A DNA stretch of 64,000 bases from Rathayibacter sp. VKM Ac-2759 (lineage in GTDB: Bacteria; Actinomycetota; Actinomycetes; Actinomycetales; Microbacteriaceae): NCBI RefSeq assembly GCF_009834225.1, contig NZ_CP047176.1:3596001-3660000 (forward strand), written 5' to 3'. Shown piece by piece: positions 52,981-61,750 of this stretch. How positions within the stretch are numbered: position 1 is the first letter of the stretch; every line of letters begins with the position of its first letter. A program made the position numbers and the translations under genes. The notes beneath the pieces are model-generated. The model was not told the DNA's origin. It did not search any database and saw only the letters and a list, made by a program, of their open reading frames with translations.

Positions 52981-55900
52981 ATGAAGCCCTTCCTGCGACC
53001 GCTCGTCCTCGCGACGACACTCGCGCTCGCCGTCCCCCTCCTCACGGCGCAGTCCGCCGCGGCGGCACCGGCCGACGATCTGATCCTCCGCTACGCCCTC
53101 GACGAGACGAGCGGCACGGTCGCCGTCGACAGCTCGGGCAAGGGCCGCAACGGCACCCTCTCGGGCGGCGCCGTCGCCTCCGGCACCTCGGGCGTGAAGC
53201 TCGACGGCGTCGACGACTACGTGAAGCTCCCCGACGACGTGCTCGCCGGGCTCACCTCGATCACGGTCAGCGCCGAGGTCCTGCTGAGCACCACGCAGGG
53301 CACGCCCTACTTCATCTGGGGACTCGGCAACACGACCTCCGGCGCCGGCAACGGCTACCTGTACACCACGGGCAACAGCTACAAGGCCTCGATCGCGACC
53401 GGCAACTGGACCACCGAGCAGACCGTGAACTCGGGCGCGAACCTCGCGCGCGGCGTCTGGAAGACGCTCACCTACACGCTCGACGACGCCTCCGACACCG
53501 CGCGCCTCTACCTCGACGGCACCCAGGTCGCGCAGCAGACCGGAGTCACCATCACCCCCGGCGCCATCGGCGGCGGGAAGACGACCGCGAACGCCATCGG
53601 GCGCTCGGTCTACACCGCCGACAAGACCCTCTCGGGATCGGTCCGCGACTTCCGCATCTACAGCAGCGCGCTCACCGCCTCCGACGTGGCGGGCCTGCAG
53701 GCCACCGACACCACGAGGGTCGCGCGCGACACCGCCGCTCTCGACCTCGGCGACCTCTCGTCGGTCACCGCGAACCTCACCCTCCCGACCACCGGCGCGA
53801 ACGGCTCCGCCATCGCCTGGTCCTCGAGCGACACCGCCGTGATCTCGACCAGCGGAGTCGTCACCCGCCCCGCCAGCGGCGTCGCCACGGCGACGCTCAC
53901 GGCCACGGTGACCCGCGGCTCCGCGACGCAGACCCGGACCTTCACCGCGAAGGTCCCCGCGCAGGACGTGAACGCCGACGCGCAGAAGGCGCTCGACGCG
54001 CTGCGCATCGTCAACGCGGGCGACGTCCGCGGCAACGTCACACTGCCCGCGAAGGCCGGCGCCTACGACGTCTCCTGGACCTCCTCGAACACCGCCGTGA
54101 TCGACGCGACCGGAGTCGTGAAGCGCCAGGCCGCGTCGACCCCCGTCACCCTCACGGCGTCCGTCGCCGGCACCACCGCGACGCGGCAGATCCCCGTCAC
54201 CGTCACCGCCGCTCCCGCCGGGCTCGACACCGACTACGACGCCGGCTACCTCTGGACCCACTTCGCCGCGACCGACTACGAGAAGATCTACTTCGGCTCG
54301 AGCACCGACGGCCTGCACTGGTCGAAGCTCAACGGCAACAAGGCCGTGCTCGCCAACCTCGCCGGCACGCTCGGCGTCCGCGACCCGCACCTCGTGCGCT
54401 CCCCCACCGGCGACGAGTACTGGATCCTCGGCACCGACCTCCACGCCGAGGGCACCGCGGCCGGAGGCTCGTGGGACCAGGTGAACGCGAGCCAGAAGCT
54501 CGTCGTCTGGCGCTCCACCGACCTCGTGAACTGGAGCGACCAGAGCCTCGTCTTCGCCGGCTCGCCGAACGCGGGCAACGTCTGGGCTCCCGAGGCGATG
54601 TGGGACGAGACGACGGGCCAGTACTACGTCTACTGGTCGGGTCGCGACAAGACGCAGGTCGGCACCGACGACTGGGCGCTGCGCGTCTACGTCAGCACCA
54701 CCCGCGACTTCACGACGTTCTCGACCCCGACGGTCTGGCTCGACGAGAACTCGCCGACCAACAACGCCGACGGCCCCAACATCATCGACACGACCATCGC
54801 CAAGGAGAACGGCGTCTACTACCGCTTCTCCACCTCCGACTGGCGCACCGTCGTCGACACCGCCCCGAGCCTCGCCGGACCGTGGAAGCGCGTCATCGCT
54901 CGGGGCGAGGACACCGCGCACGGCCTCTCGAACCACATCGAGGGCCTGACGGTCTACCAGCTGCCCGACGGCCGCTGGGTCGTGATGGGCGACTCGGGCG
55001 GATACTCCGCCTTCGTCACCGACTCGCTCGCGAGCCTGCAGTTCACCGCGCTCACCACCGGCGCGACCGGAGCGAACACCTACTCCTTCGCGGCCCCGTT
55101 CCGCCACGGCTCGGTCCTGCGCCTCTCGAGCGCCGAGGAGGCGCGCATCACCGCCGCCTACGGCACCTCGACCGGCCCGACCCCGAAGCCGGTGAACGCC
55201 GCCGGCGAGATCCTGCGCTACTCCTTCGACGGAGGATCCGGCACGACCGTGCAGGACGTCACGGGCCACGGACTCACCGGCACGCTCGTCTCGGGCGCCG
55301 CCTGGCAGACCGGCTCGGTGAAGCTCGACGGCACCGACGACTACATCGACCTGCCCGACAACCTGCTCACGGGAGTCACCGACATCACCGTGCAGGCCGA
55401 CGTCTGGATCGACTCCGCCCAGAGCGGCGCGTACTTCATCTACGGACTCGGCAACACGACCGCGGGCGCCGGCGACGGCTACCTGTTCACCTCCGGGAAC
55501 AACTACCGCACGAGCCTCGCGACCGGCAACTGGACCACCGAGCAGACCGTCTCCTCCGGCTCGGCCCTGCCGCGCGGGACGTGGGCGCACCTGACCTACA
55601 CGCTCGCCGGCACCACCGCCACGGTCTACCTCGACGGCGTCAAGGTCGGCACGGGCACCGTCACGGCCGACCCGAAGGACATCGGCGGCGGCACGACCAC
55701 CGCCAACGCGATCGGACGCTCCAACTACGACGCCGACAACCGCTTCCGCGGGCAGATCCGCGAGTTCGCGATCTACAACCGGGCGCTGAGCTCGGCCGAG
55801 GTGCTCGCCTCCTCGGGCAACACCACGGTCCTCGCCGACGCGACGCTGACCGGCGACGTGCTGAAGACCGCTCCGATCGTCGACCAGGCGAACCGCGTCA

Positions 55901-57297
55901 TCACCTTCCCGGTGAAGCCCGGCACCGACCGCACGAAGCTCACCCCGACGTACTCGACGGCGGCGGGGGTCACGGCGAGCCCCGCCTCCGGCACCGTGCG
56001 CGACCTCTCCACCCCCAAGACCGTGGTCCTGACTCCCGTGGGCGGCGGCGCGAGCACCACCTGGACGCTCAAGGCCGTCGAGATGAAGAGTCCGGTGATC
56101 CCCGGCCTGTACGCCGACCCGAACATCGCGGTCTTCGGCGACACGTACTACATCTACGCGACCACCGACGGCACCCCGGGATGGGGCGGCAAGGACTTCT
56201 ACGTCTGGTCGTCGAAGAACCTCGTCGACTGGACCCGCTCTGCGACCCCGTTCCTGACCCTCGACGGCGCGAACGGCAACGTCCCCTGGGCGACCGGCAA
56301 CGCCTGGGCGCCGACGATCATCGAGAAGGGCGGCAAGTACTACTTCTACTTCTCGGGCCACAACGCGGCGCTCAACCGCAAGACGATCGGAGTCGCGGTC
56401 GCGGACAGCCCGATGGGCCCGTTCACGGCGCAGCAGTCCCCGATGATCACCAACGGCGAGTCGGTGAACTCGGGTCAGGCGATCGACCCGGCCGCCTTCA
56501 CCGACCCGGCCACCGGCAAGAGCTACCTCTTCTGGGGCAACGGCTCGCCGGTCTACGCCGAGCTGTCCGACGACATGCTCTCGGTCAAGGCGGGCACCAT
56601 CAAGCGGATCAGCGGTCTCACCGACTTCCGCGAGGGCGCCTTCGTCAACTACCGCCAGGGCCTGTACCACCTGACCTACTCGATCGACGACACCGGCAGC
56701 GAGAACTACCGGGTCGGCTACGCGACCTCGACGAGCATCGACGGACCGTGGACCTACCGCGGCGTGATCCTCGAGAAGGACGCCTCGCTCGGGATCCTCG
56801 CCACCGGCCACAGCTCGATCATCAACGTCCCCGGCACCGACGACTGGTACATCGCCTACCACCGCTTCGCGATCCCCGGCGGGAACGGGACCAACCGCGA
56901 GACCACCGTCGACAGGATCACCTTCGACCCGGCGACGGGGCTGATGCAGAAGGTCGTCCCCACCCTCGAGAGCGTCGCCCCGCAGAAGGTCCCGACGGCC
57001 GCACCCGCGATCGCGGTGACCGCCTCCGCGAGCACCCGCTGCATCTCGGGCAAGGTCGTCCTCTCGGTCCTCGTGACGAACCCGAACGCCTTCCCCGTGA
57101 AGGTCGTCATCGGATCGACCTACGGCTCGAAGACGATCGCCGAGGTCGCCGCGGGCAAGTCGGCCACCCACTCCTTCACCACCCGCGAGGCGAGCATCCC
57201 GGCCGGTCAGGCGAGCGTGAGCGCGACCGCGTTCGTCGCGGGCAAGCCGGCCACCGCCGCCGCCACCGCCCCCTACTCCGCTGCCAGCTGCGGCTGA
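52981..57297 (+). CDS. giant secreted protein with two GH43 domains and duplicated LamG domains
   Basis: A 1,438-residue secreted protein. Signal peptide (1-29); LamG (~32-240); two Ig-like domains (~245-400); GH43-type propeller 1 (~415-735) with Asp468, Asp603 and Glu654; second LamG (~741-945) clearly duplicated from the first (both contain TGNWTTEQTV); short Ig-like region (~950-1035); GH43 propeller 2 (~1038-1335) with Asp1046 (YADPNI), Asp1169 (AIDPAAF) and Glu1218 (REGAFV); C-terminal two-Cys module ending PYSAASCG. Two dissimilar GH43 units suggest two linkages cut by one protein, probably on arabinan. Operator-controlled promoter upstream; WxL-like and DUF916 genes follow. Confidence 0.87.
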   Translation: MKPFLRPLVLATTLALAVPLLTAQSAAAAPADDLILRYALDETSGTVAVDSSGKGRNGTLSGGAVASGTSGVKLDGVDDYVKLPDDVLAGLTSITVSAEVLLSTTQGTPYFIWGLGNTTSGAGNGYLYTTGNSYKASIATGNWTTEQTVNSGANLARGVWKTLTYTLDDASDTARLYLDGTQVAQQTGVTITPGAIGGGKTTANAIGRSVYTADKTLSGSVRDFRIYSSALTASDVAGLQATDTTRVARDTAALDLGDLSSVTANLTLPTTGANGSAIAWSSSDTAVISTSGVVTRPASGVATATLTATVTRGSATQTRTFTAKVPAQDVNADAQKALDALRIVNAGDVRGNVTLPAKAGAYDVSWTSSNTAVIDATGVVKRQAASTPVTLTASVAGTTATRQIPVTVTAAPAGLDTDYDAGYLWTHFAATDYEKIYFGSSTDGLHWSKLNGNKAVLANLAGTLGVRDPHLVRSPTGDEYWILGTDLHAEGTAAGGSWDQVNASQKLVVWRSTDLVNWSDQSLVFAGSPNAGNVWAPEAMWDETTGQYYVYWSGRDKTQVGTDDWALRVYVSTTRDFTTFSTPTVWLDENSPTNNADGPNIIDTTIAKENGVYYRFSTSDWRTVVDTAPSLAGPWKRVIARGEDTAHGLSNHIEGLTVYQLPDGRWVVMGDSGGYSAFVTDSLASLQFTALTTGATGANTYSFAAPFRHGSVLRLSSAEEARITAAYGTSTGPTPKPVNAAGEILRYSFDGGSGTTVQDVTGHGLTGTLVSGAAWQTGSVKLDGTDDYIDLPDNLLTGVTDITVQADVWIDSAQSGAYFIYGLGNTTAGAGDGYLFTSGNNYRTSLATGNWTTEQTVSSGSALPRGTWAHLTYTLAGTTATVYLDGVKVGTGTVTADPKDIGGGTTTANAIGRSNYDADNRFRGQIREFAIYNRALSSAEVLASSGNTTVLADATLTGDVLKTAPIVDQANRVITFPVKPGTDRTKLTPTYSTAAGVTASPASGTVRDLSTPKTVVLTPVGGGASTTWTLKAVEMKSPVIPGLYADPNIAVFGDTYYIYATTDGTPGWGGKDFYVWSSKNLVDWTRSATPFLTLDGANGNVPWATGNAWAPTIIEKGGKYYFYFSGHNAALNRKTIGVAVADSPMGPFTAQQSPMITNGESVNSGQAIDPAAFTDPATGKSYLFWGNGSPVYAELSDDMLSVKAGTIKRISGLTDFREGAFVNYRQGLYHLTYSIDDTGSENYRVGYATSTSIDGPWTYRGVILEKDASLGILATGHSSIINVPGTDDWYIAYHRFAIPGGNGTNRETTVDRITFDPATGLMQKVVPTLESVAPQKVPTAAPAIAVTASASTRCISGKVVLSVLVTNPNAFPVKVVIGSTYGSKTIAEVAAGKSATHSFTTREASIPAGQASVSATAFVAGKPATAAATAPYSAASCG

Positions 57298-57369
57298 GAA
57301 CGGCCCCCACCCGAACACCACCCCATCGAGCCGGCGACGCAGCCGGCCGGAGAACGGAGAACACCCGCA

Positions 57370-57993
57370 ATGAACACTCGCTCCCTCCTGACCCGAGGCG
57401 CCGCCGGACTCGCCGGAGGACTCCTCCTCCTCGGAGTCGCCGGAACCGCCATGGCCGCCGAGATCGAGGTCGGCAACGACGACGTCGACGTCAACGTCGA
57501 CATCGCACCGCTCACCACCCCCGGATCGCTCTCGATGTCGGTCGCCGGCACCTCGACGAGCCTCACCGAGAACGGATCGACCAGCGTCATCCGCCAGTTC
57601 ACCGGCACCCTGCCGACCGTGACCGTCACCGATACCCGCGACCCCGAGGACATCCCCGAGGGTGCCGGCTGGTACGTCCTCGGCACCGCCAGCGACTTCA
57701 CCAGCACCACCGGCGACGTCATCGGCGCCGAGAACTTCGGCTGGGCCCCGAACCTCATCGACGGCGGAGACTCCGGTCTCGTCGCCGAGGGCGACGTCGT
57801 CGACACCGCCATCGACGGCGGACCCGACGGAGTCGGCCTCGTCGACCAGGAGCTGCTCGCCATCACCAACGACTCGGCCGCCGTGGCCGAGGAGGGATCC
57901 TGGACCGCGAACGCCGACCTGTTCCTCCGCACCGAGCCCACGGTGGACGCCGGCCAGTACAGCTCGACCCTCACCCTGTCGCTCTTCGAGTGA
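57370..57993 (+). CDS. secreted WxL-like surface protein
   Basis: A 207-residue secreted protein with signal peptide (1-29, ending AMA). The body is beta-rich and acidic: a repetitive EVGNDDVDVNVDI opening, then GWYVLGTASDFTSTTG and GAENFGWAPNLIDGG, close in style to the WxL domain of Gram-positive surface proteins. Strict W-x-L motifs are replaced by W-Y-V-L and similar. WxL domains bind the cell wall and partner proteins with DUF916. It follows the giant GH43 gene by 72 bases and precedes a DUF916 protein. Confidence 0.72.
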   Translation: MNTRSLLTRGAAGLAGGLLLLGVAGTAMAAEIEVGNDDVDVNVDIAPLTTPGSLSMSVAGTSTSLTENGSTSVIRQFTGTLPTVTVTDTRDPEDIPEGAGWYVLGTASDFTSTTGDVIGAENFGWAPNLIDGGDSGLVAEGDVVDTAIDGGPDGVGLVDQELLAITNDSAAVAEEGSWTANADLFLRTEPTVDAGQYSSTLTLSLFE

Positions 57994-58022
57994 TCCCCGG
58001 GGGCGGGACCGCCCCCTCCCCC

Positions 58023-58063
58023 CGCACGATGCGGCCGAGCCCTCCGCCCGGCCGCATCGTGCG
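58023..58063. terminator. hairpin between WxL-like and DUF916 genes
   Basis: Perfect 15-bp arms CGCACGATGCGGCCG (58023-58037) and complement (58049-58063), eleven-base loop. May partly separate expression of the two surface-protein genes. Confidence 0.8.
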
Positions 58064-58088
58064 TCCCCCGTGAGATCCTGAAGGTGCC

Positions 58089-59141
58089 ATGACCGATCAG
58101 CGCCGATCCCCCGCCCGTCCGACCGTGCGCCTGCGCGCGCTGCTCGCGCTCCTCGTCGGCGCGCTGGCGCTCAGCGCCGCTCCCCCGGCGTCCGCCGCCG
58201 ATCAGATCTCCTGGGCCGTGAGCCCCGCCTCGGACGGCGCCCCCGACAAGCGCTCGTGGATCGAGCTCGACCTCGACCCCGGCGCTGTCGTGTCGGAGGA
58301 GGCCGCGGTCACCAACCTCAGCGACCAGACGGTCACCTTCCGGATCGACGCCGCCGACGGCTACTTCACCGACAAGGGCCGCTTCAACATGCTCCCCTCG
58401 GACCAGGAGTCGGTCGACGCGGGCACCTGGATCCAGGCCCCCGAGACCGTCACCGTCGAGCCCGGGGCGGTCGGCATCGTCCCGTTCACGGTGACCGTGC
58501 CGGACAACGCCGAGCCCGGCGACCACGCGGCCGGCATCGCCGCCTCCCTCGTCTCCGTCGGCGCCGACGCCGGCGGCTCCTCCGTCGGGGTCGAGAGCCG
58601 CATCGGCTTCCGCGTGATGACCCGCGTGACCGGTGACGTCGCCCCCTCCGTCGCCGTCGAGGACATCGCGACCGACTACCGCCTCTCGTGGAACCCGTTC
58701 GCGCCCGGATCGCTCTCGGTCGACGCCGAGATCGTCAACACCGGCAACGTCCGCCTACTGCTCGACGGCACCGTGAGCGCGCAGGGCGCCTCCGCCCCGC
58801 TCGTGGCCGAGGACGCGGCCGCCCAGGAGCTGCTGCCGGGCGACCGGCGGACGATCTCGGTCGCGCTCGACGGCGTCTGGCCGCTGTTCGCGATCGGCGC
58901 CGACGTGACCGTCGCGCCGACCGTGGTGGCCCCCGACGGAGTCGACCCCGCGTCGATCGCGCCGGTCACCTCCTCCGCCACCGTGCTCGCCGTGCCGCTG
59001 CCGCAGCTGCTGGTGCTGCTCGGGGTCGCGCTCATCCTGGCCGCACTGCTCGCCGGCCGCTCGCGCTCGCGCCGCCGCATCGCGCAGCTCGTGCGCGAGG
59101 CCCGCGAGGAGGGCCTGCGCGAGGGCGCGGACGCGCGCTGA
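58089..59141 (+). CDS. DUF916 / WxL-interacting surface protein
   Basis: A 350-residue membrane-anchored surface protein. Signal peptide (1-36), DUF916-type beta domain (~40-160: ISWAVSPASDGAPDKRSWI..., PGAVVSEEAAVTNLSDQTV, GDHAAGIAASLVS), then a second Ig-like domain (~190-290). One C-terminal helix (LLVLLGVALILAALLAG) is followed by a basic tail. In firmicutes such proteins bind WxL proteins and peptidoglycan as part of cell-surface complexes linked to plant polysaccharide use. Here the gene follows a WxL-like gene and a large arabinanase, the same logic in an actinobacterium. Confidence 0.8.
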   Translation: MTDQRRSPARPTVRLRALLALLVGALALSAAPPASAADQISWAVSPASDGAPDKRSWIELDLDPGAVVSEEAAVTNLSDQTVTFRIDAADGYFTDKGRFNMLPSDQESVDAGTWIQAPETVTVEPGAVGIVPFTVTVPDNAEPGDHAAGIAASLVSVGADAGGSSVGVESRIGFRVMTRVTGDVAPSVAVEDIATDYRLSWNPFAPGSLSVDAEIVNTGNVRLLLDGTVSAQGASAPLVAEDAAAQELLPGDRRTISVALDGVWPLFAIGADVTVAPTVVAPDGVDPASIAPVTSSATVLAVPLPQLLVLLGVALILAALLAGRSRSRRRIAQLVREAREEGLREGADAR

Positions 59142-59169
59142 CGCACGGAGACCACTCCGAAGAGCGGCG

Positions 59170-60792
59170 CTACTGGTAGGTGATCAGGTCGGGCAGCGGC
59201 GCGACCTCGGCCATCGTCTCGGCCGGAGTCAGCATCGGCAGGTCCTCGTCGTAGAAGTTCTTCCAGCCCCACGCGACGCCCTCCGGCGCGTCCTCGTGCA
59301 GCGCCGCCCACGTCGCCTGCTTGTCGGGCTGCCCGCCCTGGCCGTCGACGTGGATGAGGAACTCGAGCTCGGGACGATCGCGGCGGATGCTCTCCCTGTC
59401 CTGCAGCATCGACAGCCGGAACTGGTGCAGCACGAACATCTTCGGCGGCAGCCCCTCGGCCTGCACGAGGTCGGCGAGCCACTCGGACACGCTGTCGACC
59501 TCGGCCGCCGACACCCGCCCGATCTGCTCGAGCGGCACCTGGTCGGGCAGCAGCCGCCACTCGGGGTCGAGGGCCAGCCCGACGTTCGGCAGCCGCAGCA
59601 GCTCCTCGTAGGCCCTCGCCTGGGTCAGGAAGTCGGAGCGCCCCGGCTGCAGGTCGAGCACGACGTACATGCCGGCCTCGGCGGCGGCGTCGATGTAGGG
59701 GCGGATCCCCTCGGCGGAGAGCTCGTTGGAGTAGTCGCCGTCGTCGCCCGCGCTGCCCGCGGCGACCGTCGTGATGATCTCGAGGCTCGGGACCACCTGC
59801 AGCCCGGTCAGCGAGCGGTACGGCTCGGCGACCGCCTCCGCGCGCGCGATCGTGGCCTCGAGGCCCTGCTCGCCCAGGACGCCGAGGACCGGCGCGCCGG
59901 GGGTGCCGTAGATCGCGACGAACAGGTGCCCGCCGAAGAGGCGCTGCCCGCCGCCCGGCAGCTGCCAGCCGCTCGCGGCGGCGCGCACCGACCACTCCGG
60001 CGCGGTCTGCGCGGCGAGCCCCGGCCCGAGCAGCAGGGTGCAGGAGGCGCGCGACTCGGCGATCGCCGTCACCGCCGGCCCGGAGGCGAGCAGGTCGGCG
60101 GTGTCGACGAGCGTCACGGGCACGCCGGCCGCCCGCGCGTTGGCGACCGCGGCGACATCGGAGTCGACGGGCTGCGCGAGCGCCGCCACCCCTGCGAGCG
60201 GCTCGGCCCGGACGGGCAGCGCCCCGAAGGGCGGCTCGGCGGGCGTGCCGGGCGAGAACGAGACGAGACCGGAGGCGTCCAGCCCGCCGACCGCGACGCC
60301 GGTCGCCTCCTGGATCGAGTCGGCGTCGGCCGCCGCGGGCACGGTCTCGATGCCGTCGCGCTCGGAGACGGCGCCGATCGCGAGGATCCGGGTGGTGCCG
60401 AGCCGGGCGAGCTCCGCGGCGAGCGGGGAGCCGGGGTCGGGCGAGGCGGCCGAGGCCGCCGAGCCCTCGGCCTCGACCAGCAGCGGGACTCCCCAGGCGA
60501 TGCCCACCTGCGCGGCGAGGAGGATCGAGGCCGGCACGTCCTCGACCACGACCACCAGCGGCGCCGCCGTGAACAGCAGGCCGCTCGTTGTCGCGGGGTC
60601 GGCGGCGAGCGCCACGGGCCCGGCGGGCGCCGCGGTGCGGGTGCGGGGCGTCTCCTGGGTCGCAGCGTCGGAGGACTCCTCGGCGTCGAACGTGCACGCG
60701 CTCAGCAGCGGCAGCACGGCGAGTCCGCCGAGGACGACGCCACGGCGCGACAGCAGACGGGAGGCGGGGAGGGGTCGGGGTTCGGAGGACAC
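59170..60792 (-). CDS. Tat-type lipoprotein of unknown function
   Basis: A 540-residue protein with GTG start (GGAGAGG upstream). Signal: SRRGVVLGG, hydrophobic stretch, LSAC lipobox, consistent with a twin-arginine lipoprotein. Residues ~60-275 show repeated alpha/beta units around short Val/Ala-rich strands such as PLVVVVEDVPASILLAAQ and TRILAIGAVSE. Residues ~300-540 read like a glycoside-hydrolase-like barrel (GMYVVLDLQPGRSD, VGLALDPEWRL, VLHQFRLSM) with acidic residues at strand ends. I do not recognise a named family. It stands convergent to the DUF916 gene. Confidence 0.7.
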   Translation of the reverse strand: MSSEPRPLPASRLLSRRGVVLGGLAVLPLLSACTFDAEESSDAATQETPRTRTAAPAGPVALAADPATTSGLLFTAAPLVVVVEDVPASILLAAQVGIAWGVPLLVEAEGSAASAASPDPGSPLAAELARLGTTRILAIGAVSERDGIETVPAAADADSIQEATGVAVGGLDASGLVSFSPGTPAEPPFGALPVRAEPLAGVAALAQPVDSDVAAVANARAAGVPVTLVDTADLLASGPAVTAIAESRASCTLLLGPGLAAQTAPEWSVRAAASGWQLPGGGQRLFGGHLFVAIYGTPGAPVLGVLGEQGLEATIARAEAVAEPYRSLTGLQVVPSLEIITTVAAGSAGDDGDYSNELSAEGIRPYIDAAAEAGMYVVLDLQPGRSDFLTQARAYEELLRLPNVGLALDPEWRLLPDQVPLEQIGRVSAAEVDSVSEWLADLVQAEGLPPKMFVLHQFRLSMLQDRESIRRDRPELEFLIHVDGQGGQPDKQATWAALHEDAPEGVAWGWKNFYDEDLPMLTPAETMAEVAPLPDLITYQ

Positions 60793-60892
60793 GGCAGACC
60801 TCTCCTCTCGGAGCCGGCGGGCTCGCTCGTGGGCGGGTGGTCCGCCTCCACTATCGCAGGAGCCTCCGACACGGCGTCGCTCGGCACGGAGA

Positions 60893-60920
60893 AGGGGCGG
60901 CGCCGTTCGGCACCGCCCCT
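60893..60920 (-). terminator. terminator of the oxidoreductase gene
   Basis: Arms AGGGGCGG (60893-60900) and CCGCCCCT (60913-60920), lying 17 bases downstream of the minus-strand stop at 60937, followed by a pyrimidine-rich TTCTCC on that strand. Confidence 0.65.
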
Positions 60921-60936
60921 CCCACTGCGCGACGAT

Positions 60937-61578
60937 CTAGACCGTGCGCGGGGCCTTCGCGAGGTTCGCCTCGAGCTCGTCGCGGTTCTGGCGCACGACG
61001 TAGGCCGGGCGGTCGCGCTCGACCCGCCACGACTCGCTCAGCGGAGTGATCGCGACGGTGTCGAAGCCGAGGCGGTCGTAGAGGTCGGTGACGAAGTGGA
61101 TCGCCTCCGGGTAGTCGCTCGACGTCGCGAGCGCGCGCCGGTCGGCGGTGCCGGCGGGAGTGCCGGTCGTCGTGATGTCGGCGGCCATGATGTGGTTGAA
61201 CGCCTTCACGACCTTCGACTCGACCAGGCGCTGCTGCAGCATCTCGCTGACGGTCGTCTCGCCCTCATCGAGGGCCGCGATCCGCCCGTCGCGCTCGAAG
61301 TAGTAGTTGTTCGTGTCGATCACGATCTTGCCGGCGAGCGGCTCGACCGGGATCGCGTCGAGCGCCTTCAGCGGCACCGTCACGACCGCGATGTCGGCGG
61401 CCTCGGCCGCCTCCTGCGCCGTCGCCGCGCGCGCCTTGGGGCCGAGCTCCGCGATGAGGTCGGCCAGCGTCTCCGGGCCGCGGGAGTTCGCGATCACGAC
61501 CTCGTCCCCGAGTCCGATGACCGCTCGCGCGACCTGGCTGCCGATGTTGCCTGCTCCGATGATTCCGTACGTCGTCAT
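60937..61578 (-). CDS. NADPH-dependent F420 reductase-like / NAD(P)-binding oxidoreductase
   Basis: A 213-residue Rossmann protein. GIIGAGNIGSQVARAVIGLG (residues 5-24) is the dinucleotide site, with VVIANSRGPETL following as in F420:NADPH oxidoreductases. IVVIDTNNYY-like KIVIDTNNYYFERDG and VKAFNHIMAADI occupy the usual cofactor/substrate region. Such proteins reduce coenzyme F420 or small carbonyl substrates. Whether this one uses F420 is unknown. Transcribed away from the CE7 esterase. Confidence 0.85.
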   Translation of the reverse strand: MTTYGIIGAGNIGSQVARAVIGLGDEVVIANSRGPETLADLIAELGPKARAATAQEAAEAADIAVVTVPLKALDAIPVEPLAGKIVIDTNNYYFERDGRIAALDEGETTVSEMLQQRLVESKVVKAFNHIMAADITTTGTPAGTADRRALATSSDYPEAIHFVTDLYDRLGFDTVAITPLSESWRVERDRPAYVVRQNRDELEANLAKAPRTV

Positions 61579-61750
61579 GCCACAGTCCAACGCGCCCGGC
61601 TCGGGGGCATTCCGGCTCCCCGTCTTCTCCCACGCCGCATCCAGGCTCGCCCGGCGGACGGATCGGGAGATCGTGCTCTCTGCGGTAGTTTCGAGCGTTC
61701 GACGTCGACACCGGGTGAGCACCGCCGCCGCCCCGCCAGAAGGAGACCTG

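Noticed and set aside
52914..58073. A 1,719-codon plus-strand frame across the giant GH43 and WxL-like genes
   Set aside because: Out-of-frame shadow rich in Arg and Asp; crosses a real gene boundary and terminator.
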